Origin: Reticulitermes lucifugus
Taxonomy: Eukaryota; Arthropoda; Insecta; Blattodea; Rhinotermitidae
Reading direction: 5' to 3'
DNA length: 49,761 nucleotides
Assembly (NCBI GenBank): GCA_026260175.1
Contig: JAKCWW010000305.1
Coordinates: 63,830-113,590 of the forward strand
The stretch's first letter is position 1; every line of letters starts with the position of its first letter. Both the position numbers and the translations under genes were made by a program. A model generated the notes under the pieces. It was not told the origin of the DNA and did no database searches. It saw nothing but the letters and a program-made list of their open reading frames with translations. Shown piece after piece: positions 37,901 through 47,165 of this stretch.

Positions 37901-40900
37901 TGACAGTTCTGATCCAAGACTGTGGAAAAAGCAAGGATTCTGAAAGGGATTTTTCTTTTTAGCAAAACCTTGTGACAAACTTTGCATTGGCATTATGTTC
38001 TTGTTCTTATGCCTACAAGTATAATCTCTGACCATCCTGGTCTCTGGACACATTTTTAATGGGAGGAAGCTGGATTTCACTTTGCTCCCGATTACAGGCT
38101 ACATGACCTCCAGCTTAGTGCCATATCTAAACCATAGTATAAGCTTGGTATTTCTAAGGGTATGCGCAAAACGGAGCCTAGATGGTCACTGGTAGACTAG
38201 ATGGTCGCCTAGCAGGAAGAATGGAACTCTGTATTTTAAATGGGAGTGCGCAGGACGAAGCCGAGGCAAAACCGGTCCAGTCACTGGCCAGCTCACTGGT
38301 TGCTGGAAGAATGAAGTCTTTAATTTTTTATGTGCTTCAAGCGACCTGCTCGGAGGTCATGCATGCACAGAACACCAGAGTAGGATTCATTGCATGCAGT
38401 GATCAGAGATATATTATTCTGAAACTGTGGACAGAAATTGCATCTGAAACGAATACAAGCAGGAAGTCATTTTAATAAGCAATGTAAATCGTGTTTATGG
38501 TGGTCCCTGTGGCTGTGCCATCTGAGGCGAAGGTCTTGGCTGCCTGGTTGCTGACATTGTGGGTTCGAATCCCGCTTCAGGCATGGGTGTTTGTCCCTTG
38601 TCTTTGTACATTGTGAAGTCCCAAGCAAAGGTCTTGTGATGGGCTGATCACTCATCCAAGGAGTCCTGCAATGCGTGTCAGAAATAAATGTGTAACGGAG
38701 AAGGCCTGGGCCTTGCAGTAACCAGTGTGACACTAGAAAATAAACTGTCTAAAAATCGTGTTTATTCCAGCAAAGTTTAAATTTCCATTCTTAAATATTC
38801 GAAAAATTGACCTGGATAAACTTTTTATACATATGGTGATATTCTCTGAAATTATTTTTGTCAACACTGACTGGATGCACTTGATACTGGTGCACAGGTA
38901 ATTCTTGTAGCAGTAAGCACTTAGAAGCACAGCTATCCTGTAATTTCTTGTCACTACTACTACTTGAACACATAGTTGTAGCAGAAACGTCTAGTTGTCA
39001 ACTTAGCAGTCTCTAAAATGACTCAGCTGGAATGATATGCCTACAACAAGCGTCACTGCGTGCACCCTCGGTTTCTGCTAGGCTACTTCCCGGCTCCCAG
39101 CAACCTGTTATGGCTACATTCTAGGCTCCATCTTGCGCATACCCTAACACACATAGGTTTAATCAAAGGTGAGGGAAGGGGAATGCATGTGGAAAAATCT
39201 GTGTGGATCAGGCTGATCTTGAATGCAACATTCTGCACTTTATCCCTAAACCACCAAACCCCTAATAATATACAAGACATTACAGTTTTTTGAGTTGCAT
39301 AATTTTAGATCATGATCTCTCCTAAAAACATAACATATTGATGGTGCATTACCCTTCTGAAGATTTGTTAGGAACATCACATTCCAGTTTAAGTTTATTA
39401 TAGTCAGAGTGATGTTAACTGTCATTCTGTGCTGCAACAATTCTGTGAACTTTCCTTAATTCATTTCTTATCCCTTTTTCCTATACAAACGTGAAACTAG
39501 GTTTTCATGATAAATTGACAAAAATGCAAACTAGTGGTGCAACACTTTTCGTGTATTACTGATCACACTAAAATAATTTACAGTTACAAGTGCTCTGTAT
39601 GTTGTAAGAACAGTCTCAAGTTTTCTCAAGTTTTAATGCCCTGTCTCTGATGCTCTATTCAAACACTGCTGTTTATAGCCATGTTTCAATTCATCTTGAT
39701 AACTTTTGACAATGGAAGGTTATGACAAAAATGTTTAAGAGACACTGTCCTACAAAGTATGGAACATCTGGAATTTGAAATACCTTGACTCTCGCTGATT
39801 TGACCTATCCGTACCTCCACCCCACACCTGCTTTTTCCTCTCACCCTGGGTTCGTTGCTGTGACATCTCTGAACTGGCTTCTGTAGCACCCTCTTGCCAA
39901 ACTGCAACAAAATTCATTAGCAGAACCTAAAAATTGTGCCAAGTCCTACTTGCCAAATTAAAAAATAATCCACAACTAAGAAGTGTCTGGACAAAAAATT
40001 ACCTCTTGTGTAGCTGTGCATAAATGTTCAACCATTCCATATGCAAAATATTCCTGGACATGTATTTTAAAAGATGGTTTTCAAAGTTTTGAAACTGTCC
40101 ATATTTTGAACAAAATTCATTACAGAAACAGATTTTATTTATACAGTTCTTTTTGTGCCATGATGTCTCAGCATCAACAGGAGAAATAATACGATACACT
40201 CAAAATGAAAGACCCTATCAATGACAGAAATGAAGATGTTTATAAAGACTTCATCACTGGAATGTTTGTTCTCCACATAATAAAAAGTTCTTGAGAAGCA
40301 ATAATTTCTCCACCAGTTGAAAAATTCCCTGCATTTTAGGAACCTGCAGGTTCATTACCATGTTCAGAAAAGCCTGCCACTGGTTCTGGTCCTGGAGACC
40401 AATAAGTCCAGAACACACCCTCTCTTAATATTTCTTTCTTTAAGATGTATTTTAATATTATCCTACCATCTATGCCTAGTCTTTCAGGCAGTTTCCAATA
40501 TAGCATTCTCCACAAAGCAATAACCAGTAACATGACAATGTCAAAACTTAAATCATAATTTTTAAAATATCGCAATCTACTCGTTCATAAATACATACAA
40601 TTACCCATTTTTACTGTCTTCTCTCTAGTTACACCACATCTGACTTAAAGGCAGATAATCGCAGTATTTGAATATGCAATGAAGACGTTACAAACCATAT
40701 CCATTGGCAATTTTACACAACAGATCAACACTGCAGGACAACAGGGCTTGAAAATCTTACAAATACATATTTAAATATCCTATATAATGGTTGTTTTGTG
40801 TGTCATAATACAAACATTGGAACAACAAGGCTTTAACCAGCACAACAGCATGTCACAACTGAATTACAAATAAGAAGGTTACACCAGTCTCCAACATCTG

Positions 40901-43900
40901 ATGAATTTTTAGGTTCTTTAATGTCGACATGTTGACTGAAGAAGTTACGTACAACCAAACAAAATTTTTAAAGCATAGTTGTGAAAATGAAATGGTATGA
41001 AGGAAACAGTTGCAGTCTGATTCAGGTATCTGCATGGAGGGATGCAGTAAAAACCATAAAAATGGTCAGACAAACCATGATGAGTGCATGTGTAATAGCA
41101 ATGTAACAACCAACCTTCAGCATTTTGAAATGCAACACACCTGAATAATAAGCCATCTGCGTCCAGTCAATCAGTATTTTGTGCTTCAGACTCTTTAATT
41201 AATTCATCCAGAAAGGCACTGGTGACCACCCAGCCTCCTATTTAATGGGTACAAGAGGTCCTTTTCTGGCGGTTGTAAAGGGGCTGGGGTATGAAGCTGA
41301 TTGCTTATCCCATCTAGTGCTGAGGTTAAGAATGAGTACAGCTATACCTCCACTCCCCTATGTGCCTTCATAGTGAGCATAGGGGCAACTTTTCTTTACC
41401 TTTACTGCAGGAGTGCACAGTTCCGGTTGCCAGATATCCTGAGCAACTCAATGTTGTATGGTGGCACCTAATATTTGTGGGTCCTTAGTATGAAACTTGC
41501 TTCATGTCATCATTCTGGTACCTAGCATTTTTAGGTGGCTCCTAAATGTTTGGAAAATTTGTACACTCCTGTGTTACTGCAATTTATTAAACTGTTTCAT
41601 CATGGCTTCAGTCTGGGCTTTGGAAAGCAATGTACTCACATCTTCTATTTTTATGAAGAATGTAAGTTTTCTACAAACTGTGTAACATAAACATGAGGTG
41701 ACCTAGAAATCATGACTACAGACAGATATCAGCATTATCCCTGATATATTGCAAATACTATGTGCATAAAGGAAAGAAAACATTTTAAAGTTTCTAAATA
41801 ATATCCTTGAAGAACGAAGACAGTTCCATAAAGCAATGAAACATTCCCATGGTGCAACACATATTTTTCATGAAAACAAGCCCTTCAGTTGATTTTTTAC
41901 TATTCCCATTTAAGTCTTGTGTGTACTGCAGTATTATCCCTTGGCACCAAAATATGACTTTAGTCAATCTGCTGTAAGACACTGAGAAAAATGAATGTCA
42001 CCTAAAGTCATCACCCAAGAACATGCAAAGTAATGGGCAGCCATTTAAATCCCAGGTCTTTTGCAGTGTACAATGGGCAATTTGTTCTGGTGCCAAGGGT
42101 TATAATATATGACAGCTTCTAAGAGCTTGGCAGATTAACTTTCCATATGCTAACGTAATAATTTATTTGGTCTTGGAATTGTCTTCTACACAATAGGGTT
42201 TAATTCCAGGATGTGTTCTTATTTGTGCATTATTATGTTATTTTCAAACAACAGATCATTTCTTCTTTACCATAAGAATGTCTGTTTTTCAAACAGCACA
42301 AGATAATGACTTGGAGTAGTTATTAAAATGTCTACTACGTTAAAACAAACGTAAGAAATGGATGAAATGTTACAATTAATATATTCACATCAAATGAATG
42401 TATCAGGCAACAGACATTTATTATCGTGCAATGATCCAATCATTTGTAATCAGTCTTTGGTGTTTCCTGAACAAAGCAGAAATATGATTTAGTGCCCTCT
42501 GGAATCCACCCCTTCAATTATATTTGGAATGCCATATTCTTATTTCCAATTTAGAATGTAAAGGTCAAAAGGTGGGGTTTAACTTCTACAGTCCTGGACT
42601 TTTTAATGTATTTTTGTACAAAAATAATCAGACTGCTCTATGGAAGAGCAACACACACAAAAAACACCTTTGTGACAAGCTTAGAATATTTCACATTATT
42701 TAAAGCAAGTTCCATTACATACACAATAATATTACAATACCATCACCAGCTGCATTTAATAAAACCCAATTTCACTGTACCTTGGAAGTTAGGGATATTA
42801 TAATGATCTGATCTAGTTCAGCCAATGTAAAAGAAACCAGTAAGTGATTTGCAAGCACAGTCCAAATTAAGTAAAGTCATTCTTCAAACACTCACCACTG
42901 TCTTCACTTGTAGAACTGAATGTGGGCAACTGGCTCTGTGTTCTGGTACTTTCTTGGGCTGTTTCATTAGACAGTAACTGGGCACCAACATTTACACGGG
43001 ATCCCAAAGAGTCATCATAGAGTTCCACAAGCAAAACATCATTTAGCACCTTGTCCATCACCACCATGGTCAAAGTCTTGTCTAAAGTAATTTCTTCAAA
43101 CTTTGTTGCTAAGTGCTCATTCATGTTGTCCTGAAACCCTAACAGACAACACGGTATAGCTTGTGTGTTCAGTATCTTCACAAGACTTGGATCGATGTGT
43201 TTAACAGACGATAATGATACACAATCTGTGTTTCCATAGTCCACATACAGTACTTCAACCAAATTGGATGACAATGACAATATTTTTGCCCTGTACCATT
43301 TCCCATCTTCACTGTACTGAGCACAACAAGGTAATCCAATCTGCAGTTGATCTGCCACAAGAGGTGCTACACCAGTGCACACAGCTTCAACTGCCAACAT
43401 CACTGATTCCAATGCTGCTGCACTGGCTTCCAACTGAACATAAAAATTTGATGCATTTATCACATATGACACTTTAACAGAATCTCTTGTTCCAACTTGT
43501 GGTATTGGCATAACTGGGAAGTTACACGGTACTTGCTTCTCTTTCATCTTCTGAATGAGTAAGTCCAATACATTTGTACCATTAAGATGCAACTCTCCAT
43601 ATTGCTTGATTGGAGGGCCCTCTGGAGGTATGACCCGTAAACGCAAAATCTTCTCTGTCACTAGTTCTTTGAAATATGATTTTATGTCTTCAGGAATTGC
43701 CAGGGTCTTCAGACCAGCTAGAGAAAAATGTAATGCCATCACTTCTGGAATAATAAACTGCTTGGGCAATTCAAATATTTCAGAGTATGGAACAACTTCT
43801 GAGTTACCATAATCCACATAATACAGCCTGCATTTGTCATCCAAGACACTCACAACAACTGCACGGTACAATGTCTGATCTTCTGTGAACCTCCCAAGAC

Positions 43901-44885
43901 AAACAGAACCAGGCATCAGTGGCTGAGTGAAGGGAACTGGTGGAGACTTATTCATCTCATCCATAACAGCAGAAAGCATTTCCTCTGTAGCCTGAAGCTG
44001 AACTGCAAAGGACAATGGACCATCTTCAACATACGACACATAAACCATATGTTCAGAGTTCACTTCCAACACTGGGGTTGTGAAAATGCGTGCTGTTTCC
44101 CGAACTGAAGGTGTATTTCCCAACATATGCTGAGAGTTACAGTCCATTCTTATTGCTGGAGGAGGAGGAGGCATTGTCAATGTCTGAGCCCGTAAATGAT
44201 TCAGCAACATTCTGGATGGTGGTGGCATGGTAAAGCCTGGAAACAGTGGCATTGCAGAGTCCAAACCATAATAAGCCTGGATAAGTGCCTGCTGTGCATG
44301 AATGGCTATTGATACTCCAATTTTACTTGCTATCAGAATTTGGGCAAAATCTTCATTATTGTAAAAAACCTTTATCAGTCGCTTATTGCCAATCTGGGCT
44401 ACTACCACACTTTTTAACTCCTCATAACATAATGCCTGACGAATAAACGCCAAACTGTTCTCATCCCATGCACCGGCGAGAGGTAGTATACCAGCCAAAA
44501 AGAAATCAGTTGCCTGATCACTCACCGAAGCCAACATGTTTGTTAGCGAATTCTCCTCCAAGGATCTGATATCACTAAAAGACACAACTTCTGAGTTGCC
44601 GTAATCAATGAAATGTACAGCAACTTGTCCCACTGACAAATCTGCTGGGCTTGTAACACGGGCACGGTAATATACGCCATCATTATATCTAGCACAACAA
44701 AGCTGCCCTACATTAACGCCAGAAGGTATGCCTAACCCTCTTTCAAACTGATCGTGCAGCTGCAGAATTAAACGTTCCACTGTTGTTGCTTGTGTTCTAT
44801 CCAACTGACCCCATAATTTCAAAAGTGGGCCGTCGTTCTCAATGCACGTAACAAAAACTTCCACCGCTTGTTGTAATGAGCTCAT
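16341..44885 (-). CDS. tud: Tudor, multi-Tudor-domain germline protein (12 coding exons, 2720 residues)
   Basis: Tudor-family scaffold that binds symmetrically dimethylated arginines of PIWI proteins in nuage and germ plasm. Exons: 44885-42896, 39901-39784, 37701-37627, 34867-34626, 32503-32234, 30789-30734, 29015-28848, 27670-26524, 23089-22935, 22678-22514, 20615-20482 and 19983-16341. Every junction keeps phase, and the total is 8163 nt including the stop. Tudor cores lie at residues of about 58-105, 325-370, 513-560, 1007-1050, 1213-1258, 1408-1462, 1595-1642, 1782-1822, 2008-2045 and 2185-2225. The N-terminus (VEVFVTCIENDGPLLKLWGQ, then CCARYNDGVYYRARV) resembles the start of Drosophila Tudor (about 2500 residues). 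Domain number and length exclude TDRD1-, TDRD4- and TDRD7-like proteins. The small linker exons 2-6 are the least certain part. Confidence 0.9.
16470..16900 (-). repeat. Four-copy IVPGSISRG-type peptide repeat in the Tudor C-terminus
   Basis: Direct reading gives ERIVPASISRG, EKIVPGCISQS, DRIVPGSITRG and EKIVPGSISRG, spaced about 30 to 60 residues apart (roughly residues 2540-2672). Three copies are preceded by (S/T)PKL-x-H, and three are followed by an acidic EE/EEL. The DNA between copies is diverged, so the peptides are kept at protein level. This looks like a repeated short linear motif; I know no named family for it. Confidence 0.75.
19984..20481. other. tudor intron 11
   Basis: About 500 bp. 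20395-20455 (AAAACGTTGGTAACCATC) is a short fragment of the dispersed repeat family also seen at 48545-48625. Nothing else recognised. Confidence 0.5.
20482..20615 (-). CDS. tud: tudor exon 11: end of Tudor domain 6 unit
   Basis: 134 nt, acceptor TTCCCAG, donor AAG|GTAAGA, phase 0 to 2. Encodes VLVIPPELAKFHSQAVECHV, the P-P-E-L-x-x-F-x-x-Q-A-x-x-C strand that closes an extended Tudor unit, then SADRAR into the last exon. Confidence 0.85.
21402..22040 (+). mobile_element. pogo/Tigger-like transposon deletion derivative
   Basis: Flanked by TA (21400-21401 and 22041-22042). The terminal inverted repeats of about 21 bp begin CAGGTAGCCCTCGATTTG and CAGGTTGCCCTCGATTTACG. Plus-strand codons 21650-21750 read DIDKLTDELCEIDHNWERSA, then TVKRSVMASMRPIMKF. 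A shifted frame gives LHAFFKKRDDPQPGTSS, resembling the C-terminal tail of pogo/Tigger transposases. Frame breaks and a 50-N gap (21843-21892) are inside. Located in tudor intron 10. Confidence 0.7.
21843..21892. other. Assembly gap (50 N)
   Basis: Run of N inside the pogo-like element. The element length depends on it. Confidence 0.99.
22514..22678 (-). CDS. tud: tudor exon 10: core of diverged Tudor domain 6
   Basis: 165 nt, phase 0 on both sides, acceptor TTTATAG, donor AAG|GTATCT. Encodes LCIASQDGAHWHRGEIVDF and ITFIDIGDSDEIPLDK. The usual D-Y-G-N has become D-I-G-D, so this unit lacks a cage Tyr and the Asn that contact methylarginine in other Tudor domains. Confidence 0.85.
22935..23089 (-). 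CDS. tud: tudor exon 9: start of Tudor domain 6 unit
   Basis: 155 nt, acceptor ACTTTCAG, donor GAG|GTGAGC, phase 1 to 0. Encodes SEMFLDLSLLPGQIIRAHVT, then AASKFYVCLNPALGNRIQAL, the extended-Tudor lead-in strand and helix. Confidence 0.85.
23090..26032. other. tudor intron 8, proximal part
   Basis: Long AT-rich intron. Contains an alternating purine-pyrimidine CA/GC/TG-rich tract at about 25252-25312 and a GA-rich microsatellite at 25625-25663. No exon fits the phase-1 gap between exons 8 and 9, which already join cleanly. Confidence 0.5.
25625..25663. repeat. GA/GGGA microsatellite
   Basis: Purine-only run of GA and GGGA units in tudor intron 8. Confidence 0.9.
26037..26273. mobile_element. 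piggyBac-like MITE
   Basis: Bounded by TTAA at 26033-26036 and 26274-26277. Ends CCTTTAGCCAC and, inverted, CCTTTTGGCAC. A TTAA target duplication and CCTTT ends are hallmarks of the piggyBac superfamily. 237 bp with no coding capacity, in tudor intron 8. Confidence 0.65.
26524..27670 (-). CDS. tud: tudor exon 8: Tudor domains 4 and 5
   Basis: 1147 nt, acceptor TTTCCATCAG, donor CA|GTGAGT, phase 0 to 1. Contains CVAHYSEDGIMYRGII with LFCDYGNKEDV (domain 4), and FINPEQFYCQM, VIAKFLSDGVLYRAEV with QFVDYGNCDMV (domain 5). Aromatic-cage and Asn positions are intact in both. Confidence 0.92.
28848..29015 (-). CDS. tud: tudor exon 7: N-terminal part of Tudor domain 4 unit
   Basis: 168 nt, phase 0 on both sides, acceptor TATTCAG, donor CAG|GTGAGA. 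Ends MKLVEVVFLASPEEFCVQ, the typical first strand (V-x-x-V-x-S-P-x-E-F-x-V-Q) of an extended Tudor unit. It continues into exon 8 with VTSESSKLTSVME. Confidence 0.85.
29016..30733. other. tudor intron 6
   Basis: AT-rich. A near-tandem pair of AACCTCACACATCCAGCA segments lies at about 29179-29196 and 29233-29250. No gene recognised. Confidence 0.45.
30734..30789 (-). CDS. tud: tudor exon 6 (short linker)
   Basis: 56 nt from acceptor GTACAG to donor AAG|GTAAGA, phase 1 to 0, encoding GNHEQSGKEFSIQKNNQNK. It supplies exactly the phase change needed between exons 5 and 7, which is the main support. Confidence 0.6.
30790..32233. other. tudor intron 5 with an interspersed repeat tail
   Basis: 31755-31845 reads CTGAGGATGGAGATGGAGCC, then AGTCCCCGAAACGTTGTATT, a wording typical of insect retroelement 3' tails. 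I cannot name the family. No exon between exons 5 and 6. Confidence 0.4.
32234..32503 (-). CDS. tud: tudor exon 5 (RGG-rich linker)
   Basis: 270 nt without a stop, acceptor TTTTTAAG, donor TGGG|GTATGG, phase 1 to 1. Encodes GRGGLDTKKKTFIRDEEGG, SRYGGGRNTDEGGGHH, RKWNNREDNGERRNRWRG, SQRRGGIGD, KWRGNRADDD and SRGGHKPWG. RGG/RG and Trp residues recur as in exon 4. The long open frame and composition argue for coding. Confidence 0.7.
32504..34625. other. tudor intron 4
   Basis: AT-rich intron with short triplet-rich tracts (about 32985-33060 and 33345-33385). No gene recognised. Confidence 0.45.
34626..34867 (-). CDS. tud: tudor exon 4 (Gly/Arg/Trp-rich linker)
   Basis: 242 nt, acceptor GGTAGCAG, donor CAG|GTAGTT, phase 2 to 1. 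Encodes SGENMSEWRSRDKDGSGGGG, then KPWQNKD, NGERGAKGKWGGHGDGG, EKWNSRGNDERQG and a SESG end. Strongly disordered composition with RG dipeptides that could be arginine-methylated. The acceptor has a weak pyrimidine tract. Confidence 0.7.
35727..36046 (+). mobile_element. tRNA-derived SINE with perfect 13-bp target duplication, interrupted by an N gap
   Basis: TACATAGTACACA occurs at 35714-35726 and again at 36047-36059, bracketing the element. The A box (TGGCGCAGTTGG, 35739-35750) and B box (GGTTCGATTCC, 35784-35794) of RNA polymerase III are intact. The 3' tail ends GGGATTGCTTTACCTT. 190 N (35800-35989) replace the body. Located in tudor intron 3. Identical duplications suggest a young insertion. 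Confidence 0.85.
35800..35989. other. Assembly gap (190 N)
   Basis: N run inside the SINE at 35727-36046. Confidence 0.99.
36060..37626. other. tudor intron 3, distal part
   Basis: AT-rich sequence with a (CA)n run at about 36678-36697. No exon or gene recognised. Confidence 0.45.
37627..37701 (-). CDS. tud: tudor exon 3 (basic linker)
   Basis: 75 nt between acceptor CTCTGTAG and donor ATG|GTAACT, phase 2 in and 2 out. Encodes an Arg/Lys-rich SQPYCREELPSRKGLSWRYS followed by QRKPW. The K-P-W triplet recurs in exons 4 and 5, which supports membership of the same linker. Confidence 0.6.
38499..38752 (+). mobile_element. Full-length tRNA-derived SINE, 254 bp, with perfect 13-bp target duplication
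   Basis: Flanking AAATCGTGTTTAT at 38486-38498 and 38753-38765. B box GGTTCGAATCC at 38572-38582 is canonical; the A box region (TGTGGCTGTGCCATCTGAGG) is diverged. The 3' part (GTGAAGTCCCAAGCAAAGG to an AATAAACTGTCTAA tail) differs from the SINE at 35727, so this is a second family. Lies in tudor intron 2. The antisense reading frame across it is a typical SINE artefact. Confidence 0.88.
39784..39901 (-). CDS. tud: tudor exon 2 (charged linker)
   Basis: Acceptor TTGTTGCAG, donor AAG|GTATTT. The 118 nt keep phase 1 to 2 and encode VWQEGATEASSEMSQQRTQ, then a basic GERKKQVWGGGTDRSNQRES. No known domain; accepted because frame and sites fit between exons 1 and 3 and the composition matches the Arg/Gly/Trp-rich linker. 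Confidence 0.65.
41215..41400 (+). mobile_element. SINE 3' fragment, copy C
   Basis: CACCCAGCCTCCTATTTAAT, the GTGCTGAGGTTAAGAATGAG block, TACCTCCACTCCCCTATGTG and a CTTTACCTTTACTG tail match the copy at 13646-13855. The tail abuts the MITE at 41408. Confidence 0.65.
41408..41571. mobile_element. 164-bp hAT-like MITE, copy 2 (tudor intron 1)
   Basis: Same length as the copy at 5738-5901 and alignable throughout. Ends CAGGAGTGCACA and, inverted, CAGGAGTGTACA. Flanks CTTTACTG and TGTTACTG match at 6 of 8 positions. It is inserted at the SINE tail of copy C. Confidence 0.75.
42896..44885 (-). CDS. tud: tudor exon 1: Tudor domains 1-3
   Basis: Start chosen at MSSLQQAVEVFV because the similarity to Tudor begins there. 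The frame stays open upstream to an ATG at 45089, but that 68-residue extension is low-complexity and has no family resemblance. Three extended Tudor units each have a Y-R-A strand and an F/Y-x-D-Y-G-N core (HFIDYGNSE, YYVDYGNSE, LYVDYGNTD). A Pro/Met-rich spacer (MPPPPPAIRM) lies between units 1 and 2. Donor G|GTGAGT, phase 1. Confidence 0.9.
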
Positions 44886-45089
44886 AGTCTCAAGTTTGAA
44901 TATCACATGCACACGCACTACCAAAACCAAACCTCCATACTTTCTTATACTCAGTGACGACAATTCGGCGTTCAAATAAGAAAACTTAGAGAATATGGCA
45001 CGGCGCGCGAGTATATAGACATACACTCTGTGAACTCGAAAGTCTTCTACGCAGCAACACGCGCTACAAACGTACAGATTCGTGACCAC

Positions 45090-47165
45090 ATAGCCACGGA
45101 TTCAAGTTGATGCGGTAAATGCATGTGAACATCTCACAGTCCCGAATCACGGATCGCAGGCACACATTGGATACTAACGTCAATCCGTGGTAGGTTAACA
45201 GTGCCCCTATGATTAACCTGGAGAACTACGTAAGACTTTCTCATCATAATCTGCTACTAGATAATCCGTGATCTGCAACATTGTGAAAAGCTGCTTGTAA
45301 ATGAGGTTTTTCTGACAGGAGTGTTGAGCCTACCCTGCTAAAATTCTAGAATTTTCCTACAAGGAAGTCAAACATTAGATTCTGTGATCCATAAACTTAT
45401 GTATTCTATTTGAAATAAGAAGAATTAGCTCATTTATGGAGAAGTCTATTATTATATCACTGCAAATATTCAGATGAAAAAATCAAGGAACATGAGATGG
45501 TCAGGGCACATAAAAAAAAAAGAGAGAGAGAGAAATATACACCCCCTCACAAGTCATGCAGTAGTTGCAACATTTGAGATTTTCACAGCAGCAACGAACA
45601 TTCGAGAAGTCCTAGAGTATGACACTGTGTCAACTGACATTTCAGAAGAGCTCGCTTCCTCCATCTTCAGTGTATAAGCAATCCTAGAAGAGTAGCTGTG
45701 CCACAAAAATGGGGACATTATATAGGTAAGGATAACTGCCATAGTCAGCCGCTCAGGCTAGCATCCTTAGTGTCCCTACCTAGTTGGTCTTGGCCTGCTT
45801 AGACCCTGAAGACAGGGGCTGTAAGCTCTGAAATGCTCATATTTATTTATCAGTCAGCACACCATCACATCAAAGAAGACTTTAGTGTTTGGAGTAGTTA
45901 TACTGTGCAGTGTCTGCAACATGTAACTGCACAAATGTTCAAGCTCAAGAAATGGGCAAAATGATTATCTCGGGCAATCACATGAGCACGCCTGCTTGAA
46001 AAGCTCATTGCACAGTGTTTGTTGCTGTGGATGTATTTTGTACTGCAGGTCAATTTAAACATCCACTCCACCCCTGTTTCTGACTAGGAGTGGCTGCCAT
46101 GGTTAGCCAGCATCAGCATGTTTTTGGCTTTCTTTATATGGTTTCTCCACTTCCTTGTGCCAAGGCTAACAGGTTCTTACTCAGTAAACACACACACACT
46201 TCTAGAATATTTGAAGCAAGTGGAGAAGAGGAAAGTGTCACAAACATAATCTGTTACTGTGTGTTGGGTTACCCTGTCCAATATTGCTATCCTATGTGCT
46301 GCATGCCTTGTGGCATTAAGTACAGCCAGAAAGTTTATCATCATCCTAAGCTAAATCTGTAACAAAGCAACAATTTTAATGTGTAAAACTTGGGGAAACG
46401 TAACGGTTACACAGCCCAGTTCAAAATTATGGCTAGTAATTACACAGAAAGGAAATAATACTTTTTCTGCATATAATTCATATTCTCAACACTATACAGC
46501 CATGATTTATATCACCTGTAATTAATATCTGAAATTATATTCTGAAAAGTAGTATACCCATATTTTGCACAGCACTACTTTACAACACAAAGTTTTTAAA
46601 GTGCATAAATTATGCAAGGAAATTATTGTCACCTGAACACACAACCAGGGGTGGTTAGGGGCAGGCAAGTGGTGCTGTAGCCCCAAGCAGCAGAGTAAAA
46701 TGGGCAGCAAAGTTGGTGGCAAAATGAATATCTGAAGTAAAACAATTGATTTTCTGTGCTCAACAAATTTTAAATTACTGAACTAAGTAAAAGAAAATTC
46801 CATAAATTATTGTGATTTCTTCAAAGCTCATGATTTGGTAGGGGAAGCCATTGTCATTACTTGCCCTGGGCACCAGAAAAACCTAGCTACGCCGCTGCTT
46901 GTAACAGCAAAAACTGTTGTCAGTGGTCAGCTTACATCACAACCTTGCAAACTGGTATGACCACTACAACTTGTTTAACTTGCATCAGAAACATCATATA
47001 CCAAGATATCAAAATGCAATCCTTAATCATCATCCTCTGTAGTTAGCTGAATACAACACTTATAATTACAACATATCTACACTATGTATCAGTCCAAACC
47101 AACATTTTAAAAACCCCTTATCAGTTTTCAAGCAAACATTAACCACTAAAATAAAAGAAAACAAA
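45090..47165. other. Intergenic region between RNF146 3' end and tudor 5' end
   Basis: Includes the CACGGAT cluster next to tudor, an AGAGAG run at 45520-45533, and a repeat-like segment at 45570-45680. A possible hAT-like repeat lies at about 46647-46896, with ends CAGGGGTGGTTAGG and, inverted, CAGCGGCGTAGCTAGG. No gene recognised. Confidence 0.4.
45095..45270. promoter_or_regulatory. Cluster of four CACGGAT motifs upstream of tudor
   Basis: CACGGAT at 45095-45101 and 45148-45154, and its reverse complement ATCCGTG at 45183-45189 and 45264-45270. The first and third extend to identical CCACGGATT. They lie 210-385 bp upstream of the chosen tudor start codon. Another CCACGGAT occurs at 10921-10928, upstream of the MOV10L1 dicistron. 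The regulatory role is inferred from clustering only. Confidence 0.35.

Larger units (their letters stand above)
39902..42895. other. tudor intron 1
   Basis: About 3 kb of AT-rich sequence carrying the SINE fragment at 41215-41400 and the MITE at 41408-41571. No other gene or structured element recognised. Confidence 0.5.

Noticed and set aside
38467-38733. Minus-strand 88-codon frame (DKHPCLKRDSNPQCQQPG)
   Set aside because: Antisense reading of the SINE at 38499-38752.
46647-46896. Possible hAT element with CAGGGGTGGTTAGG ends
   Set aside because: The ends look inverted, but I could not find a matching 8-bp target duplication, so it is only mentioned as a possible repeat.
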